The notes below the pieces were generated by a model that saw only the letters and a program-made list of their open reading frames with translations, was not told where the DNA came from and ran no database searches. Shown here piece by piece: positions 46,561 to 58,032 of a DNA stretch of 64,000 bases. Position 1 is the first letter of the stretch; every line of letters starts with the position of its first letter. The stretch is from Synaphobranchus kaupii. Lineage: Eukaryota > Chordata > Actinopteri > Anguilliformes > Synaphobranchidae. Where the stretch lies: positions 115,012,173 through 115,076,172 of the forward strand of contig CM056376.1 of the NCBI GenBank assembly GCA_029718625.1, read 5' to 3'. The position numbers and the translations under genes were made by a program.

Positions 46561-46919
46561 CTAATTTATCATGAAATACTATAGGAACATTAGTTTAGAT
46601 CACCCACACACAAGATACCGATAGCTTCACTGTTTAGTTGTTTTTACAATCCTTTAATATTGCAGTAAAAAATACTTGATACATGTTTCAATATGGTTCT
46701 TTTTGTGGTTCTAAATAAAGGGAATTGTAGAGACAGTAGAGCAGAGTGGAATCATTGAACAAAATCAGAATTTATTTTTAACAATACAATTACAACATAT
46801 GTTGGTTTGAATCATAGCAACAAATACAAATACAGTAATTATAGCTACAAAGTGAAAACAAATCCTCAACTGCAGTGTTCCTCAACAACAGTGAAAAACA
46901 AAAAATAATAACAGTTCTG

Positions 46920-47262
46920 ACCTCTGGCTAGGTTGAAGCCTGCCTCGTCCACAAAGAGGAGTTTGTGGTGGTTCTCTGCAGCATCCAGCTCCATCACCCT
47001 CTAAAAAGAAATTGAAAGAAAAAGAATAATTAAGATCAAACTTGAATTTTTGACAACAGGAATCTTGAAACTGAACATACTCAGTATGCAGTTGATTCAC
47101 TCTATCTGCATTACTTTCAAAAGGCACCATCTCTTTTAGAGACACCTGGTGCCTTTTCAGAATGCATGCAATAGTCGGCAGACTTATGGCCTCCACCTTG
47201 TTGAACATGTCATCATTGTCAATGATGTGCCCCTGAATTTCGGTCAGGCGTATATCAATTCG
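46920..47262 (-). pseudogene. Tc1/IS630-like transposase remnant
   Basis: Minus-strand frame from about 47262: RIDIRLTEIQGHIIDNDD, then VEAISLPTIACILKRHQVSL (helix-turn-helix type region), then ADRVNQLHTEYVQ. After a ~70-base interruption with intron-like borders comes VMELDAAENHHKLL-FVDEAGFNL, the first catalytic Asp block (FVDEAGF) of IS630/Tc1 nucleases. The rest of the nuclease is absent. Confidence 0.75.
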
Positions 47263-47539
47263 GTCGGGGAAAACAAAAAATACATTCAGTCACAAGTTAA
47301 CACCTATTGTGGCATGCAGTGGCATGCATTATACAGAAATGTGACAATTGAGAGTAATGCTTAGTGCAATGTGAAGATTTACCGGTTCTCGTGTCAGAAA
47401 GTTCTGATTGAGGCCACTGTTGATCTCCTTTGATTTATGACAAGGTCCACAACTATTGTTCAGATTTCATTGGACACTCTTTGCTGTTGCCATCACTGTC
47501 TTGGTCCGTGGCCTTGTCCTCTACCACATACCCTCCCCC

Positions 47540-47762
47540 CACCTCTCAAACAAGGCCCATGGTCACCTCTCTGATGAGGCCTAAGCCCTCCTCTAAGGCA
47601 AGGCCCATGGTTACCTCTCTGATGAGGCCTAAGCTGTCCTCTAAGGCAAGGCCCATGGTCACTTCTCTGATGAGGCCTAAGCTGTCCTCTAAGGCAAGGC
47701 CCATGGTCACCTCTCTGATGAGGCCTAAGCCCTCCTCTAAGGCAAGGTCTACGGCCACCTCT
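47540..47762. repeat. 48-bp tandem repeat, about 4.5 copies
   Basis: Unit AAGGCCCATGGTCACCTCTC TGATGAGGCCTAAGC... with period 48, hence open in several frames as 16-residue repeats (for example RGGLRPHQRGDHGPCL on minus). It lies upstream of the transposase remnant and is followed by a (CTC)n run at 47800-47837. Confidence 0.9.
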
Positions 47763-47949
47763 GAAGGGGTACTTGTCCTCTTCCATTCCCTTGACCACCT
47801 CTTCCTCCTCCTCCTCCTCCTCCTCCTCCTCCTCCTCTCACTGCTTGACCTCTATTCTGACTTGGATCATCTGCCTGCTCCATGTTTTTTCTATGTTGTT
47901 GCAGGTGGATACAGACCCTCTTACCACAATGTGAAACCAATCATCATTA

Positions 47950-48350
47950 CTGTAACGAATTATCATTATTGTATGAAAACAATAGCTTTTGGAGGTATGG
48001 AGGGGCTGATCCTCGGACTGCCTGGAAGGCGAGCACCAATGTTTTGAATTTGATGCAAGCTATCACAGGTAGCCAGTGGAGGTCAATGAGCAGGGGGGTG
48101 ACATGGGAGTGTCGGGGGAGGTTGAAGACCAGGCGCGCTGCTGCATTCTGGATAAGCTGAAGGGGTCTAATGGCCAATGCTGGCAGGCCAGCCAGGAGAG
48201 AGTTGCAATAGTCCAGGCGGGACAGCACCATCACTTGGACCAGGAGCTGGGTTGAGTGGGTGGTGAGGAAGGGACGGATTCTCCTGATGTTGTACAGGAA
48301 GAACCTGCACGCCCGGGTTACCACTGAGAAATCTGAAAACATTGTCTGGA
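47950..48350 (-). pseudogene. L2-type LINE reverse transcriptase C-terminal fragment
   Basis: Minus frame: CRFFLYNIRRIRPFLT, LVQVMVLSRLDYCNSLLAGL, PLQLIQNAAARLVFNLPR and HVTPLLIDLHWLPV. These are standard for the region after the RT domain in L2/Maui LINEs of fish. Truncated at both ends; dead. Confidence 0.85.
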
Positions 48351-48537
48351 ACAGTGGAACCATAGGAACAGTGTCTGATAAAGGATGATAATGAAATATT
48401 TCTAAAATAATGTATAAAAATTGGTTCATGTTCCAAAGTAATTGGTGTCAATAGATTTCTTTATCCTAAAACATTCATGATCTAAACATGGAATGTTGCT
48501 ACAGTAATCAGTTTCCATAAACTTGTATTATTAGTAA

Positions 48538-49230
48538 GGCCATGTAAAAAAAATAAGTTGTTGATCGTCCTTTTTAAAAAAAAAAAGTCGTAGGGAGGGC
48601 GGTTTTTATTTATTTATTTATTTAATTTAAGCACCAGGTACAGCGGACCGTAGAGAGAAATAAAGAGGACAGAATATATAGAACATTGCGTCTCTCGACC
48701 AAATTGCTTCTGTTTAATTGTAGCCTGTCAACATCAGTTTTGCTCATATTGATTGTAATGTTTCATGTATTTTTGGTCAATAAATGTTCATTGATTGATT
48801 GTATGTTATTGATTTTATGCTTGTACTACACCATAGACCAGATCTGGCTACAAAACCTTTTTTACAACAATAAAATACTGTATAGACCAAAGTTCAAGCA
48901 ATCATAAAACATTTAATAGCCTAGGTCAATATAATTATAAGCATGCCCTGTCATGGATAGGCTTTGTTTTGAAATTCATGCTGCACATGCGTTCTAACAA
49001 TTTTGCGTGGTGGTCGTTAGAGGGCTAGGCCTAGTGGATCGGATAGGATCTCCTAGTGCGGTGTGAGTACAATTTTCTATCCAAATGGCTTAGAAATAGG
49101 ATTTCCCCGTGTTTTCTGCAACTTCTGGCCATCGTCACGAAAAAAATAAAAAATAATAAAAAAAAGTCGTCGGGGCCTTTTTCGGATGTCGGGCGGGGAC
49201 GATCAACAACTTTTTTTTTTTTACATGGCC
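48538..49230. mobile_element. PIF/Harbinger-type MITE (TAA target duplication)
   Basis: Ends GGCCATGTAAAAAAA and its inverse TTTTTTTTACATGGCC are flanked by TAA on both sides, the 3-bp duplication of Harbinger elements. The subterminal GTTGTTGATCGTCC is inverted as well. The 693-bp interior has no gene. Confidence 0.8.
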
Positions 49231-49323
49231 TAATGCTAGTTACTTATCATTTTAAGCAGTTGGATTAATTGATAGTTAGATGCATTGTAATGAAATGAAA
49301 AGACAGTCACATCATATGTAATG

Positions 49324-51072
49324 CAGGGCTCGACATTAACGCTTGTCCGCTTGTCCGCTTGTCCGGGACAAGTAAAAAAAGTGGCCGGACAAGCATAATA
49401 CAGTTTAACTTGCTCGAACGGACAAGTAAAAAAAACGAATAACGTGAGTAATTCCGTCTGATCAGAACGTGTTGCAGTGTCGCACTGAAAACTCTAATTC
49501 TCTTCATTACGTGAATATCACTAGGTTCAATGATTGGGAGTTTTTGCGGTGCGAGTAATTTTAGTTCCAAATTGTGAAGCTCGTTGACTGACTGGAAATT
49601 GAAACAAGCAGCCTCCAAAACCTAACCAAGCCCTGGACAAGCTCCTGAGAAAGCAGCTGGCTCCAGATTAGTTTACGAGGTGAAACGAACAAGCTTCCGC
49701 GATTCGCCCGATACTGCAGACATATAAGTGCACTTAAAAAGTTAACTAACGTATCCTCCTGTGTAATGACGATGAGCTGAAATTGAAATAAACCGTGTGA
49801 AGTTTAAGTTAGCAAGCTAACGTTAATTGTCCTGGCTGACATTCAGGCAGTTGACAAAAGTTGTGTAGGTAAATGCTAACGTTAGGTCGGCAATTATTAT
49901 CATTCCGACTTTGTCACATCATTGCATCAAGTCTCAACGAGAGAGCACACGTTATATTAGGTAACGTTAACGGACAAATCATTAGGTTGGGGGATTGGAT
50001 TCTGAGTCGGGAGTTATTTCAGAAATGGGGGAGAATCTTTATTTGTGCATTGACAAAAGACAAAAATAAAACCTTAAGATCGTGAAATATTTGGCATATT
50101 TTTTGCTAAATGCTTCTTTATTTGAAGCATACGGCTGTTAAGGTCCAAAGTTGACCAACAATGCAAATAATAATAGTAACAACAACTTTATTTATATAGT
50201 ACTTATTTAAACACTGGATTATAAAGTGCTGTACAAAATAAAAGAACAAAAAACAACATGATAGAGATTAAATGCAAGAAACAAATAAAAATAAATACAA
50301 TACAAAGTAGTAAAATACAATTAAATGCAATAAAAGGCTCAATGTATATAAAAAATAATCAGTTAAAAGCAAACCATAAAAGTGAGTTTTCAATTGGGAT
50401 TTAAAAGATGAGATGGCCATTGTGTCTGGAAGGCTGCTCCAGATTCTAGGGGCCCTGACAGCAAAAGCCACATCACCTTTGGATTTCAACCTAAACTTTG
50501 GAACAGTGAGTAGAGCTCTGCCATCGGACCTAAGGCTGCACTGGTAAGGGATAAAAAGCTTGGAGATATAAAAAGGGGCTACACCATGAAGGGCTTTGTA
50601 TGTTATCAATAAAATCTTGCAAAATTTGACAGGGGGACAAGCAACACCAGTTTACTGAAGCTGCTGCTAGAATCAGACAGAGGGGACCTGATGCCCCACC
50701 ATCACCTGTCCTCACAGGATGGAGGAAAATATGTTGGTGAAAATGGCCTATATAATACACACTGCTTATTATGTAGCCAAAGAAGAGCAGCCCTTCACCC
50801 GATTTACAACCCTACATGGTTTAATCTACAGAATCTAACTTTCCAACTGCTACGCGTCCAAGGCTTGTGTACGGTGCAAACGTACGGGCATTGTGTAATT
50901 GTTGTTAATAAGCGAATAAATCACAAGAATTGTCCAAAACTCTGTCGGTTTTATTTATTTTTTTAATAGGCCTAAATTTTTTCGGACAAGTAAGTTTAGC
51001 CTCTGGACAAGTAAAAAGTCTGAGCCACTTGTCCAAAGGACAAGTGGATCAAAAAGTTAATGTCAAGCCCTG
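49324..51072. mobile_element. hAT-like element, ends CAGGGCTCGACATTAAC / GTTAATGTCAAGCCCTG
   Basis: Inverted ends plus subterminal repeats of GGACAAGTAAAAA and TTGTCCG typical of a widespread vertebrate hAT family. 1.75 kb, no transposase recognised. The interior contains a nested L2-like fragment. I could not define an 8-bp duplication. Confidence 0.7.
50268..50640 (-). pseudogene. L2-like LINE C-terminal fragment nested in the hAT-like element
   Basis: Minus frame: ITYKALHGVAPFYISKLF, SLRSDGRALLTVPKFRLKS, GDVAFAVRAPRIWSSLPD and FKSQLKTHFYGLL. This is the usual last ~100 residues of L2-type LINE ORF2. The 3' end (about 50165-50270) is AT-rich with TTTATTTATATAG. Confidence 0.8.
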
Positions 51073-51184
51073 TAATGGGTGTATTACATTTTGAAATGCT
51101 AATACTTTGATGGTAAGTTGTATCATTATGAACAAGTGGTTCAGTGAACAAATTATTTTAGGTTTATGTGTATTGTATTCATGC

Positions 51185-51945
51185 GATTGTTTAGATTGTT
51201 AGTGTTTAGAGTTTTGAAAAATGGGCATTTCGATTATCTGTTTTGAGTTTTGTGTCTACAATTTTGAAAAATGACCTCAAGTGAGTACTGGACTGGATCC
51301 AAATGCAAGACTCTGAGACTGACTCGATGAAAACTCTACCAGGGAGTGTGTTTATTTAAGCAAGACAAAGTTGCGGGCAAGCAAGCAAGCCGGGAAAACT
51401 AAAGGTGACAGGCTGGATACGGGGTTGGCGAACTAAGGCAGGGCAGGAGAAGGGAACTGGGCTGGACAGGGCAGAACAGGAGGCAGGCTGGGCGGGCTGG
51501 AACGAGGAACAGAACAAACAGGTTAGGGCAAAATAGAGTAGCAAACAGACTGGCCGGGAGTGATCTCAAACGGAGCAGAGAAAATTAACTGGCAACAAAA
51601 CTGAGAAAGAGGGGAACTTAAGTAACGAAGAGAACAGGCGAGAGGGCTAATTGAATAACTAAAGGGAGTGTGGAATGTGTGCAAGAGAGTGATAGGCTAA
51701 CCAATAAGGGGAGAAAACAAGGAACTAAATGGGGACCACGCCCAGCCTGCAACGGACACCGAAACGAGACGAACAGGGTAAACAGAAAAATACGACACAA
51801 AACGTAAGGAATGGGAAAATGAAGGAAACGAAAGAGAGGTGGACTGGAGGGAAACGGCGGATGTTACACTCAAGGTTCTTAGTGCCAAAGTGATTGTAAA
51901 AAACTAATTAACAAAAGCAACTCTCTTTGCCAGAATTTCTGCTTT
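51185..51945. mobile_element. Right end of the Tc1/IS630-like element, split by an insertion
   Basis: 51185-51281 plus 51875-51945, inverted, repeat the 46350-46560 block order (TTTTGAGTTTTGTGTCTACA; AGTGCCAAAGTGATTGTAAA). Confidence 0.6.
51282..51868. mobile_element. Insertion with 6-bp target duplication (solo-LTR candidate)
   Basis: Starts TGAGTACTGG and ends GGATGTTACA, flanked by CTCAAG on both sides. It interrupts the right end of the Tc1/IS630-like element, whose sequence resumes at 51875. TG...CA ends and a short duplication suggest a solo LTR. No TATA/poly-A signal pair was verified, and other element types are possible. Confidence 0.6.
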
Positions 51946-51997
51946 GCCCAAGAGTTTGTTACACCACAAAGTCATCACTAAAATAGTGAGGAAAAAA

Positions 51998-52180
51998 TGT
52001 GTGTCACCCTGATCTAGACAGGAAGCCAACAGTTCAACGACAGGAAGTAGAGTCACAAGTGTGTTCCAGTGCAGCAGCAGCTGGTGTTTCAAAATGTCAG
52101 TAAAATACTTAAATTAAAATCTGGCAAATATGACAACTTTAAAAGCTATGCAGTAAGAAGAAGCCAGAGTTATTGACTGG

Positions 52181-52182
<2 letters not shown>
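51998..52182. repeat. ~190-bp direct repeat, copy B
   Basis: See copy A at 46097-46284. Between the two copies stands the whole nested transposon cluster. Confidence 0.85.
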
Positions 52183-52219
<37 letters not shown>

Positions 52220-52390
52220 CTTATGCTTTTTTATCTAAAGCACCTGTTTTCAGGGCAATGTTCTTGATTCTCTTGCAAAGTCTCTCTACCACCAAGATGG
52301 AAAAAAGATAAACAAGAGACAGGAAGTCAGCAGTTAAACAACAGGAAGTGAGGTCATAGATCTTTTCCAGTACAGTGTGTGACCCAGTTG

Positions 52391-53064
52391 ACAAAATCTG
52401 ACCAAATGTAATATTCTCAAACAGTGCTACCAAAAGCAAGCAGTAATATATGCTAAAACATCTTCTCTGTGCTCACTTAAAGTGCTCAAATGTCCTTTTC
52501 AACATACTGAGGTGTAAAGGTCCTAGTGTAACCCAGTGTAGTTCTTGAGCAAATACATCTGAAATTTCTATTAGATAAGGACCTGGTGTCAGTGATTAGC
52601 TCAATGGCTTTGCGGGCGACCAAGATCTTTTTGGAATACTGTGTTCAGTATTTGCCTTTGGAAAGAGGTGAGACATGCTAAGGCCCTTTGTGTACATATT
52701 TCCTGTATGTGAGCAAATGATTGTGTGTATGTGTGTCTGTGTGTGTGTCTGTGAGTGTGTATGTGTGTGTGTGCATGTGTGTGCGTGTTAGTGTGCATTT
52801 GTGCACGTTCATCTATACCACACCCCCATCCTGCATGCAGAAACCATCTATACCACACCCCCATCCTGCATGCAGAAACCAACTAACCATCAACTGCACC
52901 ACCTACAAGTGAGGTTTGAAGAGAGGCAGAGAGAGTCTGTAAGTCTGTACGGAGGGGAGAGCGACAGTGGAACGATAGAAAACCACAGCTGAAAGCTGCC
53001 GGAATAGCAAAATAAGAATAGAGATTTGTGCTCTCTGTGTGCTTTAGAGATCTTTCTCCACATC
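52391..53064. other. V-segment upstream region with GT repeat
   Basis: Imperfect (GT)n at 52720-52800 and a 40-bp tandem duplication at 52813-52880 (CATCTATACCACACCCCCAT ... GCAGAAAC). Promoter elements of the V segment would lie here; none was certain. Confidence 0.45.
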
Positions 53065-53134
53065 ATGTTTCATATGGACACCATTAAAAGTCTGGCGCTG
53101 GTTTGCCTCATTTTTGCTCTAGACCGCATGAGAC
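53065..53134 (+). CDS. T-cell-receptor-like V segment, leader exon
   Basis: ATG at 53065; 23 codons plus one base ending at a GTAAGT donor, phase 1. Contains a hydrophobic signal core (SLALVCLIFAL). Leader exons ending in phase 1 are the rule for immune-receptor V genes. Confidence 0.75.
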
Positions 53135-53430
53135 GTAAGTTTCTGGTTTAGATGTAGACGGTTGTGGATTGATAATTCCACACGTTTTCTGGGTTGTTAG
53201 TTATTTCATATTTCTATCTGTGTGTGCCTGTTTCTAAATGCGTCTTCTTCAATGTGCCCTTGAATTCATATTTTCATATTTTTTTGTTTTCTTTAATGTC
53301 CTGTTTCATTGTCATCATGTTGTTTTTACTTTCCTTAATAATAATACTAATAATAGTAATAATAAATTGTTTGAATTATTTACACAATATTGTATCAGTT
53401 ATGGTAGAATTTTGTGATTAATACTCTCAG

Positions 53431-53754
53431 CTGCTGAGGCTCAAGTTAAGTCCGAACAAAGTCCAGTGGAACCGCAGTTGCTCCACGTGGATGATACCAT
53501 GAAACTCTGGTGCAGGACGGATTCCGACTCCAACAGCCTTACTTGGTACCGACGGGGCCCACCAAACTCTAAACGCACAGGACTGGAGATGCTTGCCTTC
53601 TCCTACGCTTCCTCCTCCAAAACAGATCTCTCCAGTGCTCCGTCAGATGTGACAGACCGAATGGAGTCCAGTCGCACCGGAATTGAGCTTACTTTAGAGC
53701 TGAAGAGCCTTAAGCCTGGAGACAGTGGAGTTTATTTCTGTGCTGCCAGAGACG
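53431..53754 (+). CDS. T-cell-receptor-like V segment, V exon
   Basis: Starts after a CAG acceptor in the phase left by the leader. It shows a complete V-type immunoglobulin fold: first Cys in MKLWCRTD, Trp in SLTWYRRG, GLEMLAFSY in the C' strand, a long C''-D region, LTLELKSLKPGDSGVYFC with the second Cys, then AARD. It ends at a recombination signal, not a splice donor, so it is an unrearranged germline V. The class (alpha, beta or other) is not certain; the framework reminds me of fish TRB or TRA V genes. No second V, D, J or C segment was found in the window, so it may be an orphon or the edge of a locus. No internal stop. Confidence 0.85.
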
Positions 53755-53793
53755 CACTTTAAGAATTTACAGCTGTCTATCTGTACAATAACA
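53755..53793 (+). promoter_or_regulatory. Recombination signal sequence, 23-bp spacer
   Basis: Heptamer CACTTTA (53755-53761; consensus CACAGTG, only the essential CAC kept), spacer of exactly 23 bases, nonamer ACAATAACA (53785-53793; consensus ACAAAAACC, 7 of 9). TCR V genes carry 23-bp-spacer signals. The weak heptamer may lower recombination. Confidence 0.75.
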
Positions 53794-54004
53794 GGCCTAT
53801 CTCCTGGTGTGCATTTAACACCATAGGGTGTTTAATGTCTTTGCTGCGTGGTGTTTCTGGACTAAATATAGGCTTGCTGCTCGATTGGATTCCTGTGAAC
53901 GAATATGAGGGATCGGATTTGAAAAAATGTATTAGGCTTAAAAAGTGGAAAATAGGAATATTGGGCACGACCGTGCCTAAAACCCCCCAAAAGCCACTAA
54001 AAAA

Positions 54005-54110
54005 ATTTCAGAATCAGATTTATTGGCCAAGTAAGTTTGCAAATTGCACATACAAGGAATTTGTTTCAGTTTGGCTCACAGAGGTCACATTATACAATAC
54101 ACAACAGAAA
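54005..54110. mobile_element. Short LINE 3' tail fragment
   Basis: AATCAGATTTATTGGCCAAG followed by ACATACAAGGAATTTGTTTC is a very common fish LINE 3' end. No coding part. Confidence 0.5.
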
Positions 54111-55479
54111 CTGCAACAAAAACTTAAAACCTCCCAAGTGGGAACTTTAAAAAAACTTCTTGAGACAAGAGACTATCACATGGAGGTATAAATCAACCTT
54201 CCATCTCGTTAGAGTAAAACACTTTTTTTATCGGTCTTCATGTAACGAAAAAAATCTTACACTACATTTTCCCCCCCGATTTGGTAAATAATTTTATCAT
54301 GTATGCAGGTAAATTCAATGCATTTAATCTTTATCCGGAGACCGGAGGTAAAGCTTGTCAAGTTGGCATCGGCTTTCTCGAGTTTCAGCACCAGCGCAAT
54401 AAACAGCTCCATTTGCCCACTTTTCTTTCTTTCCCTTTCTATCAATTTTCTCCCTCTACTTTTTCATTTTCTTCCTCTATTAGACTACTAATAAATTGTA
54501 AACAGCACCACCAAAGTAAAGGTAGGCCGATTCCAAAATTAAATATCGACAAAACGAGCATTAAGCTAGGCTATATAATTTTCATTAGTCTACTTGTTTC
54601 CAATTTGATGTTTTTGTAATGGAGCTCCACACCGTGTATCGGGGGAGTCACAGTGGTTCAACATTTGTAACCGTCTTTACAAAAACTTTTGCGAATCATG
54701 CATTTATTACTGCTTGAGCAATTAAATAAATGGGTGAGATTGAGATTTGCTGTGCAAATATAATCTCCGCATGCAAATTATGGACGTAAAAATAGAAAGA
54801 TTGGTTAATTCTCTGGTTGAGTATTTGACCTGATGGTTTTTTCCAGGGCTGCCCCTCCAAATGTAGAGATATAGCCTCATTTATAATTTAAGTTGCATTC
54901 ATGAGTTTTGTCAATGACACGGGGGAGTCAATTTGCCTGAATGTAATTCCAGCATAGCCTACAATATAAAACGTAAATTAACATATCCTAACGTTAATTA
55001 ATTCTGGTCAAAATCGTAATCCGTTTTTGTATGGTTGCAAACATCCGTGGCAATTCAGCCCTGCCTACTTTGGCAGTGGCTCACTGCGGTCAAGCTATCA
55101 CGGGTTCGGAAAATGACGGTCAATCTATCACGGCTTAAAATTTATGTGCGCAAATATACAAGAGATTACGTCGGTAACGCCGTCACGTGCTGCGAGAAAT
55201 TGCTCAGAGAGAAGCAGCGAGGATTGTAGGCTACAACAAATAATTTTTTGCCTTTTTTTCTTCATATTTTTCAAATATGCTTTCAATGACCATTTCAAGG
55301 AAACTGAATATACTACGATGTTTTGTAATACATGAGCGACAGGGTTGGTATTGAATTGCAGGTTACATATGAAAACTAATATTTGAAATCATTTAACTTC
55401 AACAAATCAAAGGATTTGTACAAATCAAAACATAAATCTAGTGTATGTCTAGTGCATATCAGTAGATTTTACAGTAGGG
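54111..55479. other. No gene recognised
   Basis: AT-rich. The open frames seen are short and featureless. Confidence 0.4.
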
Positions 55480-58032
55480 ATTTTTAATAATTAAGCATCA
55501 ATCATATAGTCTATCCACAGTGAATCACAGAAAAAGTTGTGGGGATTTTTAATAATTAAGCATCAAAGTTGGTACATTTGCTATTTGAAGTGGGAAATCC
55601 GCTATGGGTACCATATTGGAAGCGCAATAACTTGATCAAATCAAAAAGTTTGTTCAAAAAAACACTATTAATATATAGTAGATGTGCTATAGTCTATGTA
55701 CAGTGAATTACAAAAAAAGTTGTTGTGGGAATTTTTTATAATTAAGCATCAAAGTTGGTACAGTTTGCGATTTGAAGGGGGGAAACCGCTATGGCTACCA
55801 TATTGGAGGCCCTATAACTTGATCAAATCAAAAAGTTTGTTCAAAGAAACACTATTACCACATACTAGATGGGCTATAGTCTATGTACAGTGAATTACAG
55901 AAAAAGTTGTTGTGGGAATTTTTAATAATTAAGCATCAAAGTTGGTACAGTTTGCGATTTTAAGGGGGAAAACCGCTATGGCTACCATATTGGAGGCCCT
56001 ATAACTTGATCAAATCAAAAAGTTTGTTCAAAGAAACACTATTACCACATACTACATGGGCTATAGTCTATGTACAGTGAATTACAGAAAAAGTTGTTGT
56101 GGGAATTTTTAATAATTAAGCATCAAAGTTGGTACAGTTTGCGATTTTAAGGGGGAAAACCGCTATGGCTACCATATTGGAGGCCCTATAACTTGATCAA
56201 ATCAAAAAGTTTGTTCAGAGAAACACTATTACCACATACTAGATGGGCTATAGTCTATGTACAGTGAATTACAGAAAAAGTTGTTGTGGGAATTTTTAAT
56301 AATTAAGCATCAAATTTGGTACAATTTGCGATTTGAAGGGGGGAAACCGCTATGGCTACCATATTGGAGGCCCTATAACTTGATCGAATCAAAAAGTTTG
56401 TTCAAAGAAACACTATTACCACATACTACATGGGCTATAGTCTATGTACAGTGAATTACAGAAAAAGTTGTTGTGGGAATTTTTAATAATTAAGCATCAA
56501 AGTTGGTACAGTTTGCGATTTTAAGGGGGAAAACCGCTATGGCTACCATATTGGAGGCCCTATAACTTGATCAAATCAAAAAGTTTGTTCAGAGAAACAC
56601 TATTACCACATACTAGATGGGCTATAGTCTATGTACAGTGAATTACAGAAAAAGTTGTTGTGGGAATTTTTAATAATTAAGCATCAAATTTGGTACAATT
56701 TGCGATTTGAAGGGGGGAAACCGCTATGGCTACCATATTGGAGGCCCTATAACTTGATCAAATCAAAAAGTTTGTTCAAAGAAACAGTATTAGCACATAC
56801 TAGATGGGCTATAATCTATGTACAGTGAATTACAGAAAAAGTTGTTGTGGGAATTTTTAATAATTAAGCATCAAAGTTGGTACAGTTTGCGATTTGAAGG
56901 GGGGAAACCGCTATGGCTACCATATTGGAGGCCCTATAACTTGATCAAATCAAAAAGTTTGTTCAGAAAAACACTATTAATATATAGTAGATGTGCTATA
57001 GTCTATGTACAGTGAATTACAGAAAAAGTTGTTGTGGGAACTTTTAATAATTAAGCATCAAAGTTGGTACAGTTTGCGATTTTAAGGGGGAAAACCGCTA
57101 TGGCTACCATATTGGAGGCCCTATAACTTGATCAAATCAAAAAGTTTGTTCAGAAAAACACTATTAATATATAGTAGATGTGCTATAGTCTATGTACAGT
57201 GAATTACAGAAACAGTTGTTGTGGGAATTTTTAATAATTAAGCATCAAAGTTGGTACAGTTTGCGATTTGAAGGGGGGAAACCGCTATGGCTACCATATT
57301 GGAGGCCCTATAACTTGATCAAATCAAAAAGTTTGTTCAAAGAAACACTATTACCACATACTAGATGGGCTATAGTCTATGTACAGTGAATTACAGAAAA
57401 AGTTGTTGTGGGAATTTTTAATAATTAAGCATCAAAGTTGGTACAGTTTGCGATTTGAAGGGAAAACCGCTATGGGTACCATATTGGAGGCCCTATAACG
57501 TGATCAAATCAAAAAGTTTGTTCAGAAAAACACTATTACCATATACTAGATGTGCTATAGTCTATGCACAGTGAATTACAGAAAAAGTTGTTGTGGGGAT
57601 TTTTAATAATTAAGAATCAAAGTTGGTACAGTTTGCTATGTGAAGGGAAAACCGCTATGGGTACCATATTGGAGGCCCTATAACGTGATCAAATCAAAAA
57701 GTTTGTTCAGAAAAACACTATTACCATATACTAGATGTGCTATAGTCTATGCACAGTGAATTACAGAAAAAGTTGTTGTGGGGATTTTTAATAATTAAGA
57801 ATCAAAGTTGGTACAGTTTGCTATGTGAAGGGAAAACCGCTATGGGTACCATATTGGAGGCCCTATAACTTGATCAAATCAAAAAGTTTGTTCAGAAAAA
57901 CACTATTACCATATACTAGATGTGCTATAGTCTATCCACAGTGAATCACAGAAAAAGTTGTTGTGCGAATTTTTAATAATTAAGCATCAAAGTTGGTACA
58001 GTTTGCGATTTGAAGGGGGAAACCCGCTATGC
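55480..58032. repeat. Satellite array, 187-bp unit, about 13.5 copies
   Basis: The motif CTATGTACAGTGAATTACAG recurs every 187 bases (55696, 55883, 56070, 56257, 56444, 56631, 56818, 57005, 57192, 57379 and on). Later units are 184-188 bp, and the first at 55513 is diverged. Sub-types differ at GCGATTTGAAGGGGGG versus GCGATTTTAAGGGGGA. A two-unit (374-bp) order recurs at 56070-56443 and 56444-56817, and two late units (about 57540-57905) are duplicates. The 65-codon open frames that recur in some units are by-products. Confidence 0.97.

Noticed and set aside
55696..57389. Family of 65-residue proteins in tandem
   Set aside because: They are by-products of the 187-bp satellite; several units lack the frame.
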